64,000 bases of DNA from Hirsutella rhossiliensis (GCF_020360975.1 NW_025408676.1:2356001-2420000), one strand, 5' to 3'; shown: positions 41,687 to 53,820, counted from the first letter of the stretch. Made by a program: numbers and translations. The notes: generated by a model from the letters alone, not told the origin.

Positions 41687-43601
41687 CTAGCGCCAGGGAT
41701 AGGGCAGGCGCAACGCTGTATCAGGCCCATTACGCGTATTTAACGCGGTCTGAACCTTCCTCTGGGCGTTGATCTTCCTCAGCTCTGACATCGTTCGCCA
41801 CACCGCCTTAGCTCTTGCCATTGCGGAAGGTGTAGGCGGCGAATCCATCGTCATTCGAGGCAGAGCACCGAAGACGAGGAGGGTTGGAACGAGGCCATCC
41901 GGACCGGCTGTGTCGTTGACAGCCTTGAAAGCCATTTGAAGGACTTGATCAGGGCTCACGGTATCCTTCAGCTCTGCCTTTAATATATCATATGCTCTTC
42001 GGACGGGCACATGATACTTCTCAACCTTCCCAACAGCCCAATGTGCTTCCACAGGCACCTGATGACACGTTATTCCCATCAATTTCGCTTCTGCTTGGAA
42101 CTCGGCAGCAGCGAAATTCGTGCCTGCGTCATGAGTGATCACATCGGGTGGTCCAAGGTATGTATCCATCCAACATTGTTTCAACGCGAGCCACGTTTCC
42201 TTGGCCGTCATGTTGGATAGGAATCTCCTGCCTGATAGGCAGTGGCTTGATCAACAACATGGAGGACTGGTCTGCCACCCAATGTCATGACATCAACGAT
42301 GACTTCGTAATTGAAGTCACAATCATCCTTCAAGCTGAACTTGAACCTTCGTGGCGGGTCGGATTTCATCTGACAGTAGTGGCAGAACTTCTTGATCATT
42401 TCCAGAGCTTCGATTTCCACATCATGGCCAGCCGAATTCAGCAGCTTGTGCAGCCGATACACGGATGGATGACCAAAACGCGTGTGGAGGCGCCGCAATT
42501 CAGCCTCCGTGAGATATGCCACTGATGCCTCTTGTTTCCGCAAGAAGAACCACGCGTGACCCCATCTTCGAATCACTGGAACGCTCACACCATTGCCAAC
42601 GAGCTCGTTCGTGACGTTATTTAAATATACGCCGAGCCGATCCATATCAGCTAGGCATAGGAGGAATGGCGTTGGCACGTTGACTATATGAAAATCAACC
42701 TCTCCCACTGGTGTGTTCAAGGTGATCACGCCAAGTGGTGTTTCCAATCTTCCTGCACCAAATCTAACTGGTTCGGGCTTGCGATCATCACGGAATTGGA
42801 CTGGGGGCATCTCTCGTTGGAGAGCACGCAGTTGTTCGATTCCTCCCGTCGATATGCATGCCGCACCTGTGTCCGGCATGATTCCTTGGAACGAGTCTTG
42901 AGAGTAACGATCTAGTATGAATTGTGTGGGTTCGTCACTGTTGAATAACTTGATGCCTACTGGAGAGATCCGATGATGGAAAGCTTCGTTGGACAGAAAG
43001 GTCGCAGCAGCGTAGAACGATTCATAAGGGTCAGAGGAGTCAGAATCATCAGATTCCTCGGTGCTCGAGTCATCCTGATCCTGTGATTCCCCTTCATAGT
43101 CAGCCAAGAACATAGCATACGAACGAGATTGACCGTGGAAGCCTCTCTCTCGTAGATACTTCTCTTTGGCTGCTTTTCTCTCGTTTTCAGGATGTCTCGT
43201 TGAGAAACAATCTTCCTTGCCGCAAACGTAGCATTTCTTCTTCCAATTTGGCTGACGCCTTTGTGATTGACCTCTTGTTCCGCCGGAATTTCGCTGAAAT
43301 TTGCGATCCACGAAGTGCTGATCGTGTCCTCTATCCAGGTCTTGGGGATATTGGCCACTGGGTTGTTCAGATCGTTCATCTTGCATGGCAGATAGCGATG
43401 ATCGAAGCTGTGATGCCAACCCTCAAATGTAGGTGCGGGAGAGTATATCGCGAGTCGGAATTCAGGCACACCACGGCACGCCCTGAGCGTTGCATCGATC
43501 AGGCCACCTTCGCCGCCAGACTTATCCCCGAGTGCTCTCCTACAGAGCCGCAATTTCGTAAGAAGGGCCTGGAGGACCTCGTCAGATGACTTACCGGGCA
43601 T
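41687..43601 (-). pseudogene. Copia-1 nucleocapsid, protease and integrase
   Basis: This holds a Cys/His nucleocapsid cluster (CYVCGKEDCFSTRH), an aspartic protease with GIMPDTGAACIS (D-T-G present), and a GAG-pre-integrase zinc domain (LRRLHTRFGHPSVYRLHKLL ... FCHYC). After a slip near 42210 the integrase core follows, with DVITHDAGTNFAAAEFQAEA and PVEAHWAVGKVEKYH (catalytic Glu). Integrase preceding reverse transcriptase is the Copia order. Confidence 0.87.
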
Positions 43602-44827
43602 CTCAGCCCGAAGTCGGCTGAAGGTGAGGTGCTCCAGTGGGTATGATACATCTTCTGGTTGATTTCGGTGTCAAAGTGCTCTTTCATCTTCTGATACATC
43701 TCAGCGAAGGTTAAATCAGTGCTGATTTCGTGTAGAAAGAAGGACTGAGCTTCCTTGGCCAGAATCGAAGGAAAACACCATGGAATTTAGACGGAGGAAT
43801 GTTTGCTTGACGGCACACGCTCATGAATTTCCGGATCTTGTCATCGAAGATATCGTATGGTTCGCCGGTATAGGCTAGTTTCTTGTCCCATATCTTAATG
43901 AATCTAATCGTGAGATCGGCCTCAACTTCCTCGTTCTCGAATCGAACAGGTGGAATGCTCGTGTATGCATCTCGGAAGTTGGTAGTCCGTACGGGAGCGT
44001 CTGCTGATACCGAGGGATTCGCGCCATTGATGCTGAGGCTCTTGCTGAGCGGGTTGATGGGTCTCAATGATATGAGGGGATTCCGGTTCTGCCGGTCGGG
44101 TAATAGTTGGCTGCTGGATTACTATCGGTGCCGGTGACGATATAGCCGCTTTAACAGTTCCTTGGAGCAGCTTCTGTTTCACCTTATATGCCACGGTGTT
44201 TTCAGCAACCTCTTGACCAAGCAACTCGTTCTCATCCCATTCAGGAAGTTCGTTACTTGTTAGAAGGCCACATAAAGCTCGAGAGATGCTAGAGTTGGCC
44301 TTGCCCATATAGATCCCCCTAATTCTGAGAAGCGTCCGGAGTCTTGATCTAAGGCGTGGGTTGATTAGTTCGAAGTCATCATAGCTCCATCCCGTGAAGT
44401 CGTTATACAGATCCCCAAGCAGGGCAATTCCGTGGTTACGTTTATCCACCGTGTATGTTGCCACACAGCCTAAGAAGAAGCTGTTGCGGTGGACAAGGGA
44501 GGAGCTCTGGGTGATAGGTTCGTTGAGGAAATCCGCGTCGAAATGCCTGATCGGGAGTGAAGGGAGCTCCACGATCGTCAGGTTCCGTTCAACGAGTTGC
44601 CTGTCTTCGAGAGACACGTTGGCCGGGGTATCCTGGGCTGTTGCCGGGGCTAGTGCGGCAGATGAATTGTCAGACATATTGACAGGCTGTGTGCTGAGAA
44701 ACAGGGCACAGGGTGTCAATGAGGTTATCAATGTGCGATAGGGCACGCCTAAGGGTCGCTGATGACAGCAAAGCTTAGGCACGGTTGGATAACTAGAGTG
44801 GGCTCTGATGCAGAGTCTTCGTAGCAA
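43602..44827 (-). pseudogene. Copia-1 gag
   Basis: The 301-codon frame (44827-43922) probably uses MSDNSSAALAPATAQDTPAN at about 44680 as its start. It continues with a gag core (GYSYDDFELINPRLRSR-like, WDENELLGQEVAENTVAYK) and a Pro/Gln-rich linker. Frame 44067-43711 follows (TIRFIKIWDKKLAYTGEPYD). I assign gag by position and by absence of enzymatic motifs. Confidence 0.75.
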
Positions 44828-44944
44828 TCCGCGCGTTGTAGCAACTATCCTACCGTCAGGAGCTCGCTTTGCAGAGCGTGACGATAGGTTAGCTCTCTTC
44901 CGTCTTGCTGTTCTGTGTCACCTTTGCCGGGCGACACTGATCAG

Positions 44945-45143
44945 TGTGGACAGGCTCTTCACTGCAGTGAGGTTATTCGAACTGGTTCAATTGGTTATAT
45001 CTTGTGTAACTAGGAAACGTGTCCCATACAAACTGTGTGCAAAGACCTTCCTCCCTGTGTCTCACCTCTTACTCGCACGTGACTAGCGCGGTCGATTAGT
45101 TATACGTGCGCGATCGGTGCCTAGTGCACAGGTGGATCCAACA
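44945..45143 (-). repeat. Copia-1 5' LTR
   Basis: 199 bp, identical to 39044-39243 apart from one G. Drives the minus-strand genes. Confidence 0.95.
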
Positions 45144-45287
45144 AGATATCCAAATAAATTTGGGTGTTGCGATTTGATTTGATTTGATTCAGCGCAGGGG
45201 CAATTTGATTTGATTTGATTTGGATAAATTTGATTTGATTTGATTTGATTTGATTATGATTTATCTATTTGCAAGTCTGCTTGGCAG

Positions 45288-48200
45288 CAAGAGCGATCCG
45301 ACCAAACGAATCCTCAACGGCCTTCTAATAACGACTCGACGAATTCCTCGTCAACCCGGCCTGAAAGGCCACCCTGCGTGTGTGGACTGAAACACTACTT
45401 CTCAGATTGTTGGTACTACAACGAGGAAATCCGCCCAGCCTCATGGATACCAGATCCGGAGATTGAGGCAAAGAAAAATGACCGACTTGAGAAGAGACCA
45501 CACCTCAAGGAGAAAGTCGAGCAGTCTATCAAGCAAGCTCGCGATAAACGAGAGGCTAGGAACCAATCTAGCACTCGAAACGACACTCCGAGAACGGGTG
45601 AACCGTCAGCCGCTGCTGCGGTCACCGTAAGCTCACCTCCACCGGCAGCCGCATCCACATCATACGTCTACCCACTTCGAGACTCTGTTTTGCTCGATTC
45701 AGCATCAGACGTCCACGTAATCCGGGATCGGCACCGTTTCATTGACTATCAACCCGCAGAGGAAGGAGAAGGGCTTCTTTCGGGGAATGATTCCTTGCCT
45801 ATCCTTGGTCGAGGCACCGTCATCATCAATGTCAGCTACAATCGAACTTTCCAACTCAACCAAGCCTTACACGTCCCGTCTTTCCACACCAACGTTGCAT
45901 CAGCCGATCGATTCCGCAAGGCAGGCATCGATTGGACCCTTATGACAGGAATTGTGTCAAAGGATGGCTGGGAGATATGTAGGACGACCCCGATGCACGG
46001 ACAAAATGTCCTCGAATTCACGCCAATCCCCCCTTCTCTCCCGCCTGCTATTGCCGCAATGACCTCAAAGGATCCTAAACCTTCTGATCCACAAGAGGCG
46101 CAACTCTGGCACCGACGTTTGGGTCACTTGAACCCTACTGCGTTGGAACACCTCGTCGAAGCCACCACAGGCTGTAAGATCAAAGGCCCGGCAACTATCG
46201 ACTGTGAGGTATGCTCCCTCGCAAAAGCGAAAAAAACAAGTTTCACGAAGACCGTCCAAGGCAACTTCTTCAAGGCCTTTCTGGCGGATCTACATTGACC
46301 TCTTCAGCATGCACCAAAGCTACAACGGCAAGAAGGTAGCATTGTTACTCAAAGATGACTTTTCTGGGCTCATTTTCTGCTACGCACTTCCAAACAGTCA
46401 ACAGGAGACCCTTCTTTCAACACTTTCACGTTTTTCTTCGTACATTTGGCGCCAATGGAGGCTCCAAGCATGCGTCGTTCACCGGGATAACGACCGCGGA
46501 CTCCAGTCGGGGTACGTTACATGGATAGATGATGAGGGCATTGAGGATGAACCCACTGCTCCTCACACACCGGCACAGAACGGCCCCGCCGAGCGTTCTG
46601 GGGGGGTGATAGGCACATGGGCTAGGAACATGCACGTCGAGGCAAATCTCGATGATGATATGTGGCCTGAGACCTGGACCGCCGCCACCTATCTACACAA
46701 CCGGTCACCTCAACTTCGCGAGAACTGGAAGACTCCCTTCCAAAGGCTACACGAGTGGCTTAGGGACAACAACCGAGACACCGGTTACTCAGCGAATCCT
46801 TTACCCGACATCACTCACCTGAAGGCATATGGCTGCAAAGCCTATCCTTTAACTACCACTGCACTTCAAGGTACTCAGAAGAGAGACCTTAAGACTCAAC
46901 CACACGCCGAGATTGGTTATTTGGTGGGGTACGATTCCCACAATATTTACCGCATTTGGATTCCTTCACGTTCGGAAGTCCGCCGAGTTCGTGATGTCAC
47001 TTTCGATGAATCACAGGTCTACCAGAAATCTGCTGGAGACACTCCCCTGGTCATCAAAGAACCAGAAAACCCGTTTCCAGAGCACATCGACTCTGAGTCA
47101 GAGGATGAGGAACCCAACGATCGGATGGTTTCTCAATCCGCCCCTGAAAAACGAGTGCGCTTCCAAGACGAGGTAGCACAACTGCTTACCCCTACGGAAA
47201 CCCCAGAGCCACTTGACACTATATTTGTCGCTGGCCCGGAGGACCCGCCTCCGAACCCCGAGCCTGAGCCAAATCAAGTGGACAAGACTCCTCAAGAGCC
47301 AACTAGACGCTCAGCCCGAATTGAAGCGAGGAAACAGTCTCATCCCCTCAGCTGCTTTTCACGCTGCATTCCGAGCAGCCAGGGAGGAACGACTCCACAA
47401 GCGGAGTCTTCCCCCCTGAACCACGATCCTGGAGAGAACTCGACTCTCACCCCTTCGGAGACCAGTTCAAACTTGCTGGCAAAACAGAAGTTGATGCACT
47501 CTTTTCCCGAGGCACCTTCAAACCCGTTCGGCGCGATCAGATGGATCCGACCGCTGGAAGACCTCTTCCCCTCACTTGGGCATTCAAGTACAAATTCAAC
47601 AAGCACGGATACCTGACCAAGTTCAAGTCCCGCCTCTGCGTCCGCGGAGACTTACAGGAAACCAACGGCAGAGACACATATGCAGCGACGCTTGCAGCGC
47701 GCAACTTCCGCATTATGATGGCCCTAATGTGCAAGTTTGACCTAGAATCACGGCACCTTGACGCTGTGAACGCTTTTACCAATGCCGAGTTAGACGAACT
47801 CGTCTATGTCGAATTCCCCGATGGATTCAAACGCTTTGGCTGGGTTCTCAAGCTTCTCCGAGCCCTGTATGGTCTACGAAGATCACCCTTGCTCTGGCAG
47901 AAAGAACTCACGACCACCTTTGCAGAACTAGGCCTCGAGACCTGTTCTGATGAACCGTGCATCCAGATGAATGACTGGTGCATCATTTTCTTCTTTGTGG
48001 ATGACATCTCGATTCTTTATCGGCAAAAGAACGAGGACAATGTCAACCATCTGATCACACGACTCAAACGACACTACGAACTCACCGATCAAGGTGAAGT
48101 GTCTTGGTTTCTTGGGATCCGAGTCATTCGGGACCGAGATGCCCGCAAGGTTTGGCTTTGCCAAGATTCCTACATCGACAAGATTGCAACCCAATACGGA

Positions 48201-49024
48201 ATCACCAAGAAAAGCTCCTTTCGAGGCAACCCGCTGCCCGGAAATTCCCTTCAACGTCACGACGAACAGGCCTCTCCTGAAAGCGTGAACTTGTTTCAAC
48301 AGAAAACCGGATCGATCAACTTCGTTGCGATCTCAACCCGACCGATGTTTCCTTTGGTGTTAGCAAACTTGCTGAACACATGATGAACCCGTCTTCCAAG
48401 CACCATGAAGTCATGGATCAGATGCTTGAGTATCTATTTGCTACGAGATTCTTCGCGCTTGAGTTCTCGGGAGACTCCAACGAGCTCCACCTCCTCACCA
48501 AGCCAAAAGAAATCCGTATTGCTACCGATGCTGCTTTTGCAGACAATCCCGACTCGAGGAAATCCTCCCAAGGATGCCTCATCACTCTCTTCAACGGTCC
48601 CATTTGGTGGAATGCCACAAAGCAAGCCACAGTCACAACTTCCTCGACTGAGGCAGAGCTCCTCGCCTTCACTCACACTGCCAAGGAAACTCTCAGCCTC
48701 CTTCGACTCTTCAAGCAAATCGATCTTCAGCTTGACAACGACCCTATCATTGAGTGTGACAACACGCAAACGATCAGGCTTATCACAGCTGACGTTCCCC
48801 GTGTCAGAACCGCGCTTAAGCACGTTGATATTCACAACGCCTGGGCAAGGCAAACGTTCCAAGAAGGCCACTTTGAGGTTGAGTACGTCCCAACAAACCA
48901 AATGATCGCGGATGGTCTCACCAAAGCACTGCCTGGCCAAGCCTTCAAGGCCTTTGTTCAGCAACTTGGTCTTATTGACATTTCCCCACGAATTCACCAC
49001 GTTCCCTCCGACGACGAGGAGTGA
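45288..49024 (+). pseudogene. Copia-2 pol and nucleocapsid
   Basis: After the gag break the frame resumes with a knuckle (CVCGLKHYFSDCWY). Protease follows (SVLLDSASDVHVIRDRHRF), then the GAG-pre-integrase zinc domain (LWHRRLGHLN ... CEVCSLAKAKK). After a slip near 46260 comes the integrase (RIYIDLFSMHQSYNGKKVAL, HRDNDRG, HTPAQNGPAERSGG). After a slip near 47570 comes the reverse transcriptase (FKSRLCVRGDLQETNGRDTY, LKLLRALYGLRRSPLLWQKE, catalytic FFVDDISILY). RNase H (48380-49024) has IATDAAFADNPDSRKSSQGC and ADGLTKALPG. Only single-base slips are seen. Confidence 0.92.
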
Positions 49025-49064
49025 TATCACAGTTTGAGGGATCTTCCCTCAGACTGGGGGGGTG

Positions 49065-49321
49065 TGTTGCACTCAGGATACGTACCATTTGTACTTGACA
49101 CATGACGGATCCTGTAACAGGACTATTTCCCTTTGCTTAAGCCACTACCCCTTTTCTTATGCACATCTGCAATCTGTCCTCATTAGATTATGCGTCTTTC
49201 CTTGAACTCTTCTACTCTCTTTGATCATAAATAGGGTTCTTGCTCACTCCTTCTTAGATAGAAGAGACGAACCTCAATTTACATGTTGACCCTTACCTTT
49301 CCAAATTACTTCCCTGCGAGA
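49065..49321 (+). repeat. Copia-2 3' LTR
   Basis: 257 bp, preceded by the polypurine tract CTGGGGGGGTG and followed by the target copy TTGAA. Confidence 0.95.
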
Positions 49322-49326
49322 TTGAA

Positions 49327-49751
49327 ATAGGGTTTCGGATTGATTTCCAACGAAAAACATGTATAACCTGTAAGACGAAGTGCGTAAAATACTTCGAACA
49401 CCCGTTAAGTTGCCAAGGCAAGGGGCTTAACGGCTGAATATCCAGCCCGAAGGGTGAACATCGTATTCCTGCAATTCAACTTTCCTAGGGGACCCCTAGA
49501 ACCCCTTTGCCTGCGGCGGCCATCCAGCTGTTTAAACCGCTCCTTGACTGGCCCAATCTAACTATATACCCTATATCGAACCTCCCCTTCCTGTAGCTTA
49601 TAGGAAGACGTCGTTTAGTCAAGGTAGAGTGGTGGATACGGTGCATCGCTCAGCTGTTGACCCTGACGCCGTTGTTGGTCAGCGAGGCGCATCTTCATCC
49701 CTGCTTTAGCCTTTGTAGTTAGCCGTAAACGCAGCACGTAGGGAGACAGGC
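49327..49751 (-). other. Presumed 3' terminal region of Helitron-3
   Basis: No gene. On the minus strand, downstream of the Helitron helicase end, is a perfect palindrome CTAGGGGTCCCCTAG (about 49484-49498) and a stem GGCTG-GATAT-TCAGCC preceded by CCTTCGG. The words CCCTTCGGGCTG also occur in the Helitron-2 trailer (about 60517-60530), which suggests a shared 3' end structure. The exact CTRR terminus was not fixed. Confidence 0.4.
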
Positions 49752-50174
49752 TTATAAACCTTCTGTCGGCGTGTGGTTATAGAGGCTCTGACGATCGAAA
49801 GGCGCCTCAAGGAGTAAGCCTTGCAGCGACGTAACCCGTGACACAGCAACATAGCTAATACCGGCCTGGAAGTCGCGTGTAGCGAGATCAGTAACTATTT
49901 GCTCCTTCGTTAGGCTCTGGCATTTGTGAACAGTGATAGCAAACGCCACCATCAGGGGAAACTGCGTGCGAGCGCAGGTCTCGTTGCCCATAAGGAAATC
50001 ACGCCTGACTGGGAGGATGGGTGAGATTTTCCTGCCCTCGTTAGTTATTAGATATGGCGGTCCATCGTAGCTATCAAAGTCCACCATAATAACGGCCGGG
50101 GGATCTTCCAATGGTTCGGCGCCTGGGTTCCAGGCGATATCGTATACAGTACCCTGGGGGCTGCAGCAATACAC
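49752..50174 (-). pseudogene. Helitron-3 helicase, C-terminal fragment
   Basis: This is the last 140 codons of a Pif1-family Helitron helicase: AFAITVHKCQSLTKEQIVTD (motif V) and GISYVAVSRVTSLQGLLLEA (motif VI), ending HTPTEGL. Upstream of 50174 homology fades and no other helicase motif is found, so the rest is missing. It belongs to a different Helitron type from Helitron-2 (VHKCQ against CTDYKVQGK). Confidence 0.85.
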
Positions 50175-50249
50175 ACCCGCAGGTGGTGCCAGGGAATGTT
50201 GTAGCTAGGTCGGCCGCGGAGCTAAATTTGACCTAGAATCCGTTAGTAA

Positions 50250-51015
50250 CCGATGGGTTCGATAGATTCGACCCACGATGGAAGTGGAAGCGTGTGCTTG
50301 AAACTTGCATTGAAGAAAAGCTCTCGGAAACGGCTAGCTCGTTACCTAGTCAACGCTCAGGGGTTTGCGGCATGGCCTTCATTTGGTGGCGTTGCCAACC
50401 GACCACTCCCCGCACGAGTTGAGTACAGGGGAGGCCAATTAGCCAATGAGAAGAGGTTTTATGCCTCTCTTTCTGACTGAATACGAGAGGAAGGCTCGCC
50501 AGCCGCGGCTCGCGCAAAGAAGCCTTTCGGAACGAAATTTGGCGACAAGAGAACCGGAGAAGAGTTGGCTACAGAAGAGAGAGAGAGTTGGCGACAGTAG
50601 ATTGGAGACAGGAAGAAGAGTGAGGTCGAGATACGAGACACGGCGAGAGACGTAGAGCATTATCGTGAGTGAAACCGAGACAGAGCGTCGGGGAGGCAGG
50701 CTAGGCCGCTGGAGGGAGATTTTGTTTAAAAGGCGCAAACTCAAAGGGCGTGGAGAGACGGCAGGGTTGAAGAGAGATGTGAGGGGTAATGCATGTCTGG
50801 GCGAGTGGAAGGCTCGGAAAATTTACATGTGCTACCGGTATAAGTCGTAGGTATAAACAGAATAAGGAGTATATTGGGGAAGTTTTGACTTGATCGTCTT
50901 CATGAAAAGGAGAACAAGAAGAGAAGAGAATGTGCTATTCGAGCCTTTGGCAGTTGATTTTGAGGATGATGAGACATGTTGTCATGTTGTATTGTTTCGT
51001 TTGATGCTTTAAAGT
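50250..51015. other. Low-complexity purine-rich region, no gene seen
   Basis: 50500-50780 is rich in GAGA/AGAG words and gives only arginine-rich or serine-rich chance frames. No domain or terminal repeat was recognised. Confidence 0.4.
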
Positions 51016-52440
51016 TTAGAGAATATTCTTGGGCGGACGTCGGGCGCGCAGTGGTCGGGAAGATATCGACGCGGGAGGTCTGATAGAGCCAGAGGCGGAT
51101 GTGTCTTGGTGATTGACCTGTTCGGTGTCCGTCTCTGACTCTGCGGGTCTTCCGGGGACAGAAAGGAGGAGGTATCGGATTTGGGAGTCTTGACCGTCAC
51201 AGTCGGTGATTATGGTGGAAGTTTCGGGAGAAAGTCGCGGTCTCTTGGTTGGGGTTTGGTAGGGATCGGGCAATGACCGACTTGATGCCAGCATAAGGGA
51301 TCGACTGGGCCAGAAGCATGCGGCGTGGGGAGGCGGGGCTTTGGGCGGCCTTGGGTTTCTTCGTAGAGGTAAACCTGGCCAACGCAACGCTATAGTCCGA
51401 GGATTGCCGACCGCGCTTTTGGGTGTCGTCGGCAGTAGTTGTGTTGCAGAAGCCTGGTCGGACATGGCCTTGTCGTGGAAAGTCCACGTGTCGGGGACGA
51501 CGATGAAGATATAGTCTTGGTCGAAAGCCGGGGCCTGTTTCATGATCTGGTGATCCAGTAAGCCGGCGATTTTGCCCGTACAGGTGAAGAGAGTGTTCGA
51601 CTGGAACTGGCTGTCGCGCCTCTCGGTCATCTTCTTGCATAGGGAGGTCCAAGGATTAGCGTGAATGGGGAAGATGACGAAAACTTGGAAGGGGTGAAAG
51701 CCCTTGAAGGGGGTTTTGCCGGGAATCCCAGGACAAATAAAGGTGGAGAGCTGGACAAAGCCGCAGCAGCTCAGCTGGGTGTCGTCAAGGGCCGCAGCCG
51801 AGTTTCCATGCAGGAGGTCGCGGCCGGAGCCGATGACAGGTCCCGTGAAGGAGACAATGGGTTGTATCGTTGGGAAAGTATCCACCGAGCTGAGGTGCGA
51901 GTGACAATTCTATGGATATCGTCAGGAGGGCAGTGGCGACAGAGATTTGGAGCATAGACTCACGGTTGGTAGCTGTGATCGCGGACTATAAGCGCGGGGA
52001 CGGTGTATTCTGTGATGTTATCATCGTCCGACTCCCAGCCATCACGTCGCTCGATTTCCCACGTCAGGGCAAAGGATGAACACGGCCGACCATGAAGAAC
52101 CATTGCTCGGTCCATTCCGAGGAGATTATCTGTTGGTTGTATATGGAAATATTAAGGCTGAAGAAGATGCAGGTCGATGGATTGCCAGTATCTGACCGGA
52201 TTGCTGCATACTCCGGAGTCGACAGCCATGAGGGCGTGGGAAGGAAGACCCTCGCTAGGGTTTCTGCGTTGAGCCCTTTGACACGATGCTCATTCTGGTA
52301 GGCGAACCTAGCCGGGCAGCCGGGCTGGACAAAGGCCATCATGGACATGTCGGCGCCAGCATTTTCTGGCTGTCAAGAGGTTGCCGCGGGAGGACGAGGT
52401 ATCGACGTTGAGCTGGGAGGCCGACATCGTGAGAACATGG
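51016..52440 (-). pseudogene. Fungal protein of unknown function with DYIFIVVPDTW motif (cargo candidate)
   Basis: The open frame 51885-51016 (289 codons) has VSFTGPVIGSGRDLLHGN, PGKTPFKGFHPFQVFVIFPI, MTERRDSQFQSNTLF and DYIFIVVPDTWTFHDK, then a basic Pro-rich tail. It resembles uncharacterised proteins I have seen repeated in filamentous fungal genomes. A 54-bp intron (51910-51963, GTGAGT...CCATAG) follows an upstream exon containing GWESDDDNITEYTVPALIVR. The junction is one base out of phase. A probable start region near 52440 (MSASQLNVDTSSS) is followed by SMMAFVQPGCPARFA. No transposon enzyme motif is present, so this looks like a host gene carried inside hAT-3. Role unknown. Confidence 0.5.
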
Positions 52441-52449
52441 CAGATGTAG

Positions 52450-53820
52450 TCACCGTGGAAGTGTAAATGAGGGGTTACGCAGAGTGGAGGTGGGCATCCT
52501 ATAAAGCAGGTTTTCTTGCTGCTCGAAAGAGGGCTCGCGGCTAGGGTCGGGGAGACTTAAGAGTCAGAGAATGCTACCTAGGTGATAGATCAGAAGCGGG
52601 GGTATGCGGGAATGAGCTGGCGAGGTTCTTGAACAGTCTCGACCATCTGGTTCTATGGTCGTGAGTGAAGTAGGGAGCCGGGGGTTGGAAGTTGAGTAGG
52701 GGTGATGGCTATGTCGCGAGAAGTTGGAGGTCGGCGAACAGTAAGGTTAGTGTGGGTAAGTCTGCGGAGAAAGAAAGTCCAGCAGTACCCTTCGGTGTCA
52801 TCGTTGCATGGAGTAGATAGCAAAGGCGACAATAACGAATGAGAGTGAAGGAAAGAAAGAGGTTATGGTAGTATTGCAGGGGTCCCTTTTTGACGGTCGT
52901 CGGTAGTTGGATGGGCATTGCGTGCGGCTGAGCGAGGCGGGTGCCGACCGTGTCGAGTCCACTATTGGGACACGGTGAAGTCGGATATAGGGGACGACCT
53001 GAGGAGGAGGATGCGAGTTGGGCACGAGAACTCTCAAGAGGGTTTGCAAGTCGAGACTCCGGTGGCTAGCGACTACAAGAGGACAGGCAGGGGGATCCTG
53101 GCTGTCGCTTTAGCATGAAGGCCGTTGATGCGACGTTGGTGGTGGCGAGGGAGCAAACCTAGCCGGGTAGTCCGGTTGCACGAGGGACACCGTGGACATG
53201 TTATCGCCGGCAGCCTTTTGGCTGTTGCTCGACGAGGTGGAGTGGCAGATATTGATGGAGCAACTGATGCGCAAGGTGGGTGGGACGGCGTTGGAAGGGC
53301 CGGAGAGTATGGTTGGAAGTGTGCGGCGGGCGGTTGGCGCGGCCACCCCATGTGCCGGAGGTCGGCAGTAGCCAGGATTCGCTGGAGTGCGCAAAGAGAG
53401 CACGGCGATGGAAGGGCCGCCTTTGGCAAAGCTGGGGTAGCAGGTCGCACGTGGAGACCAGCCGAGGGTCGGGACGGTGGACGCACATAGGGAGGGTAAA
53501 TGGGGATTACAAAGGGTAGTAGTATTGCATCGCTTCGGTACCATAGGCAAGCATTATAAGGGAAGAAATGCCACGGCCATGAGTAGTGATCGTTAGGAAG
53601 CTTCCCACTCGGAAAGAAATAGTGTACGCCAAGAAGCGAGATTATCCAAGTGGAAGTGCTCCGGAGCCAAAACTTTCTAGCCTGTTGCCAATCCACGCTA
53701 GTCGACGTCGAGGAGGCAGTAGCATGGCGGACAGTCCTGCAGGAAGCTAGGCGAGGCGGCCGCTCACCGTGGAGCCTGTTCGTTGTCAGTCGAGGATGGA
53801 GAAGAGGGTAGGAACGGGGA
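52450..53820. other. Mostly unassigned; paralogous 5' gene fragment on the minus strand
   Basis: At about 53260-53110 (minus) the frame reads NMSTVSLVQPDYPARFAPSP, paralogous to DMSMMAFVQPGCPARFA at 52350-52280. This is likely a second, truncated copy of the start of the neighbouring gene. Otherwise there are Pro/Ser-rich chance frames only. Confidence 0.35.

Larger units (their letters stand above)
39044..45143 (-). mobile_element. Ty1/Copia-order LTR retrotransposon (Copia-1)
   Basis: 6100 bp with LTRs of 200 and 199 bp (39044-39243, 44945-45143; TGTGGACAGG...GGATCCAACA in plus orientation) that differ by one G in a run. Target duplication AGATA (39039-39043, 45144-45148). All genes lie on the minus strand in the order gag, protease, integrase, reverse transcriptase, RNase H. 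It is the innermost and so the youngest insertion of the nested set. The sequence inside the 5' LTR (CTGATCAGTGTCGCCCGG) differs from the Copia-2/TRIM primer site. Confidence 0.95.
38227..45279 (-). mobile_element. Non-autonomous hAT (hAT-N1), copy 2, split by Copia-1
   Basis: Same ends as copy 1 (CAGACTTGCAAATAGATAAA) with target duplication CTTGGCAG (38219-38226, 45280-45287). The two halves (38227-39043 and 45149-45279) match copy 1 almost base for base. The differences are homopolymer lengths, one T/C change and small changes in the TTTGATT array. Copia-1 lies at its AGATA site. It is inserted in the Copia-2 gag gene. Confidence 0.96.
37023..49321 (+). mobile_element. Ty1/Copia LTR retrotransposon (Copia-2)
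   Basis: LTRs of 255 and 257 bp (37023-37277, 49065-49321) start TGTTGCACTCAGG and end CTGCGAGA. They differ only in two homopolymer lengths. Target duplication TTGAA (37018-37022, 49322-49326). The primer site GTTATGAGCCCGG (37278-37290) and polypurine tract CTGGGGGGGTG before the right LTR are present. Gene order gag, protease, integrase, reverse transcriptase, RNase H defines Copia. Removing the nested hAT-N1/Copia-1 block (38227-45279 plus one 8-bp copy) leaves about 5.2 kb, a normal length. Confidence 0.96.

Noticed and set aside
53073..53700. Minus-strand gene of 207 codons
   Set aside because: The composition is Pro/Ser/Arg-rich in several frames at once. Only the short SLVQPDYPARF segment in another frame looks real.
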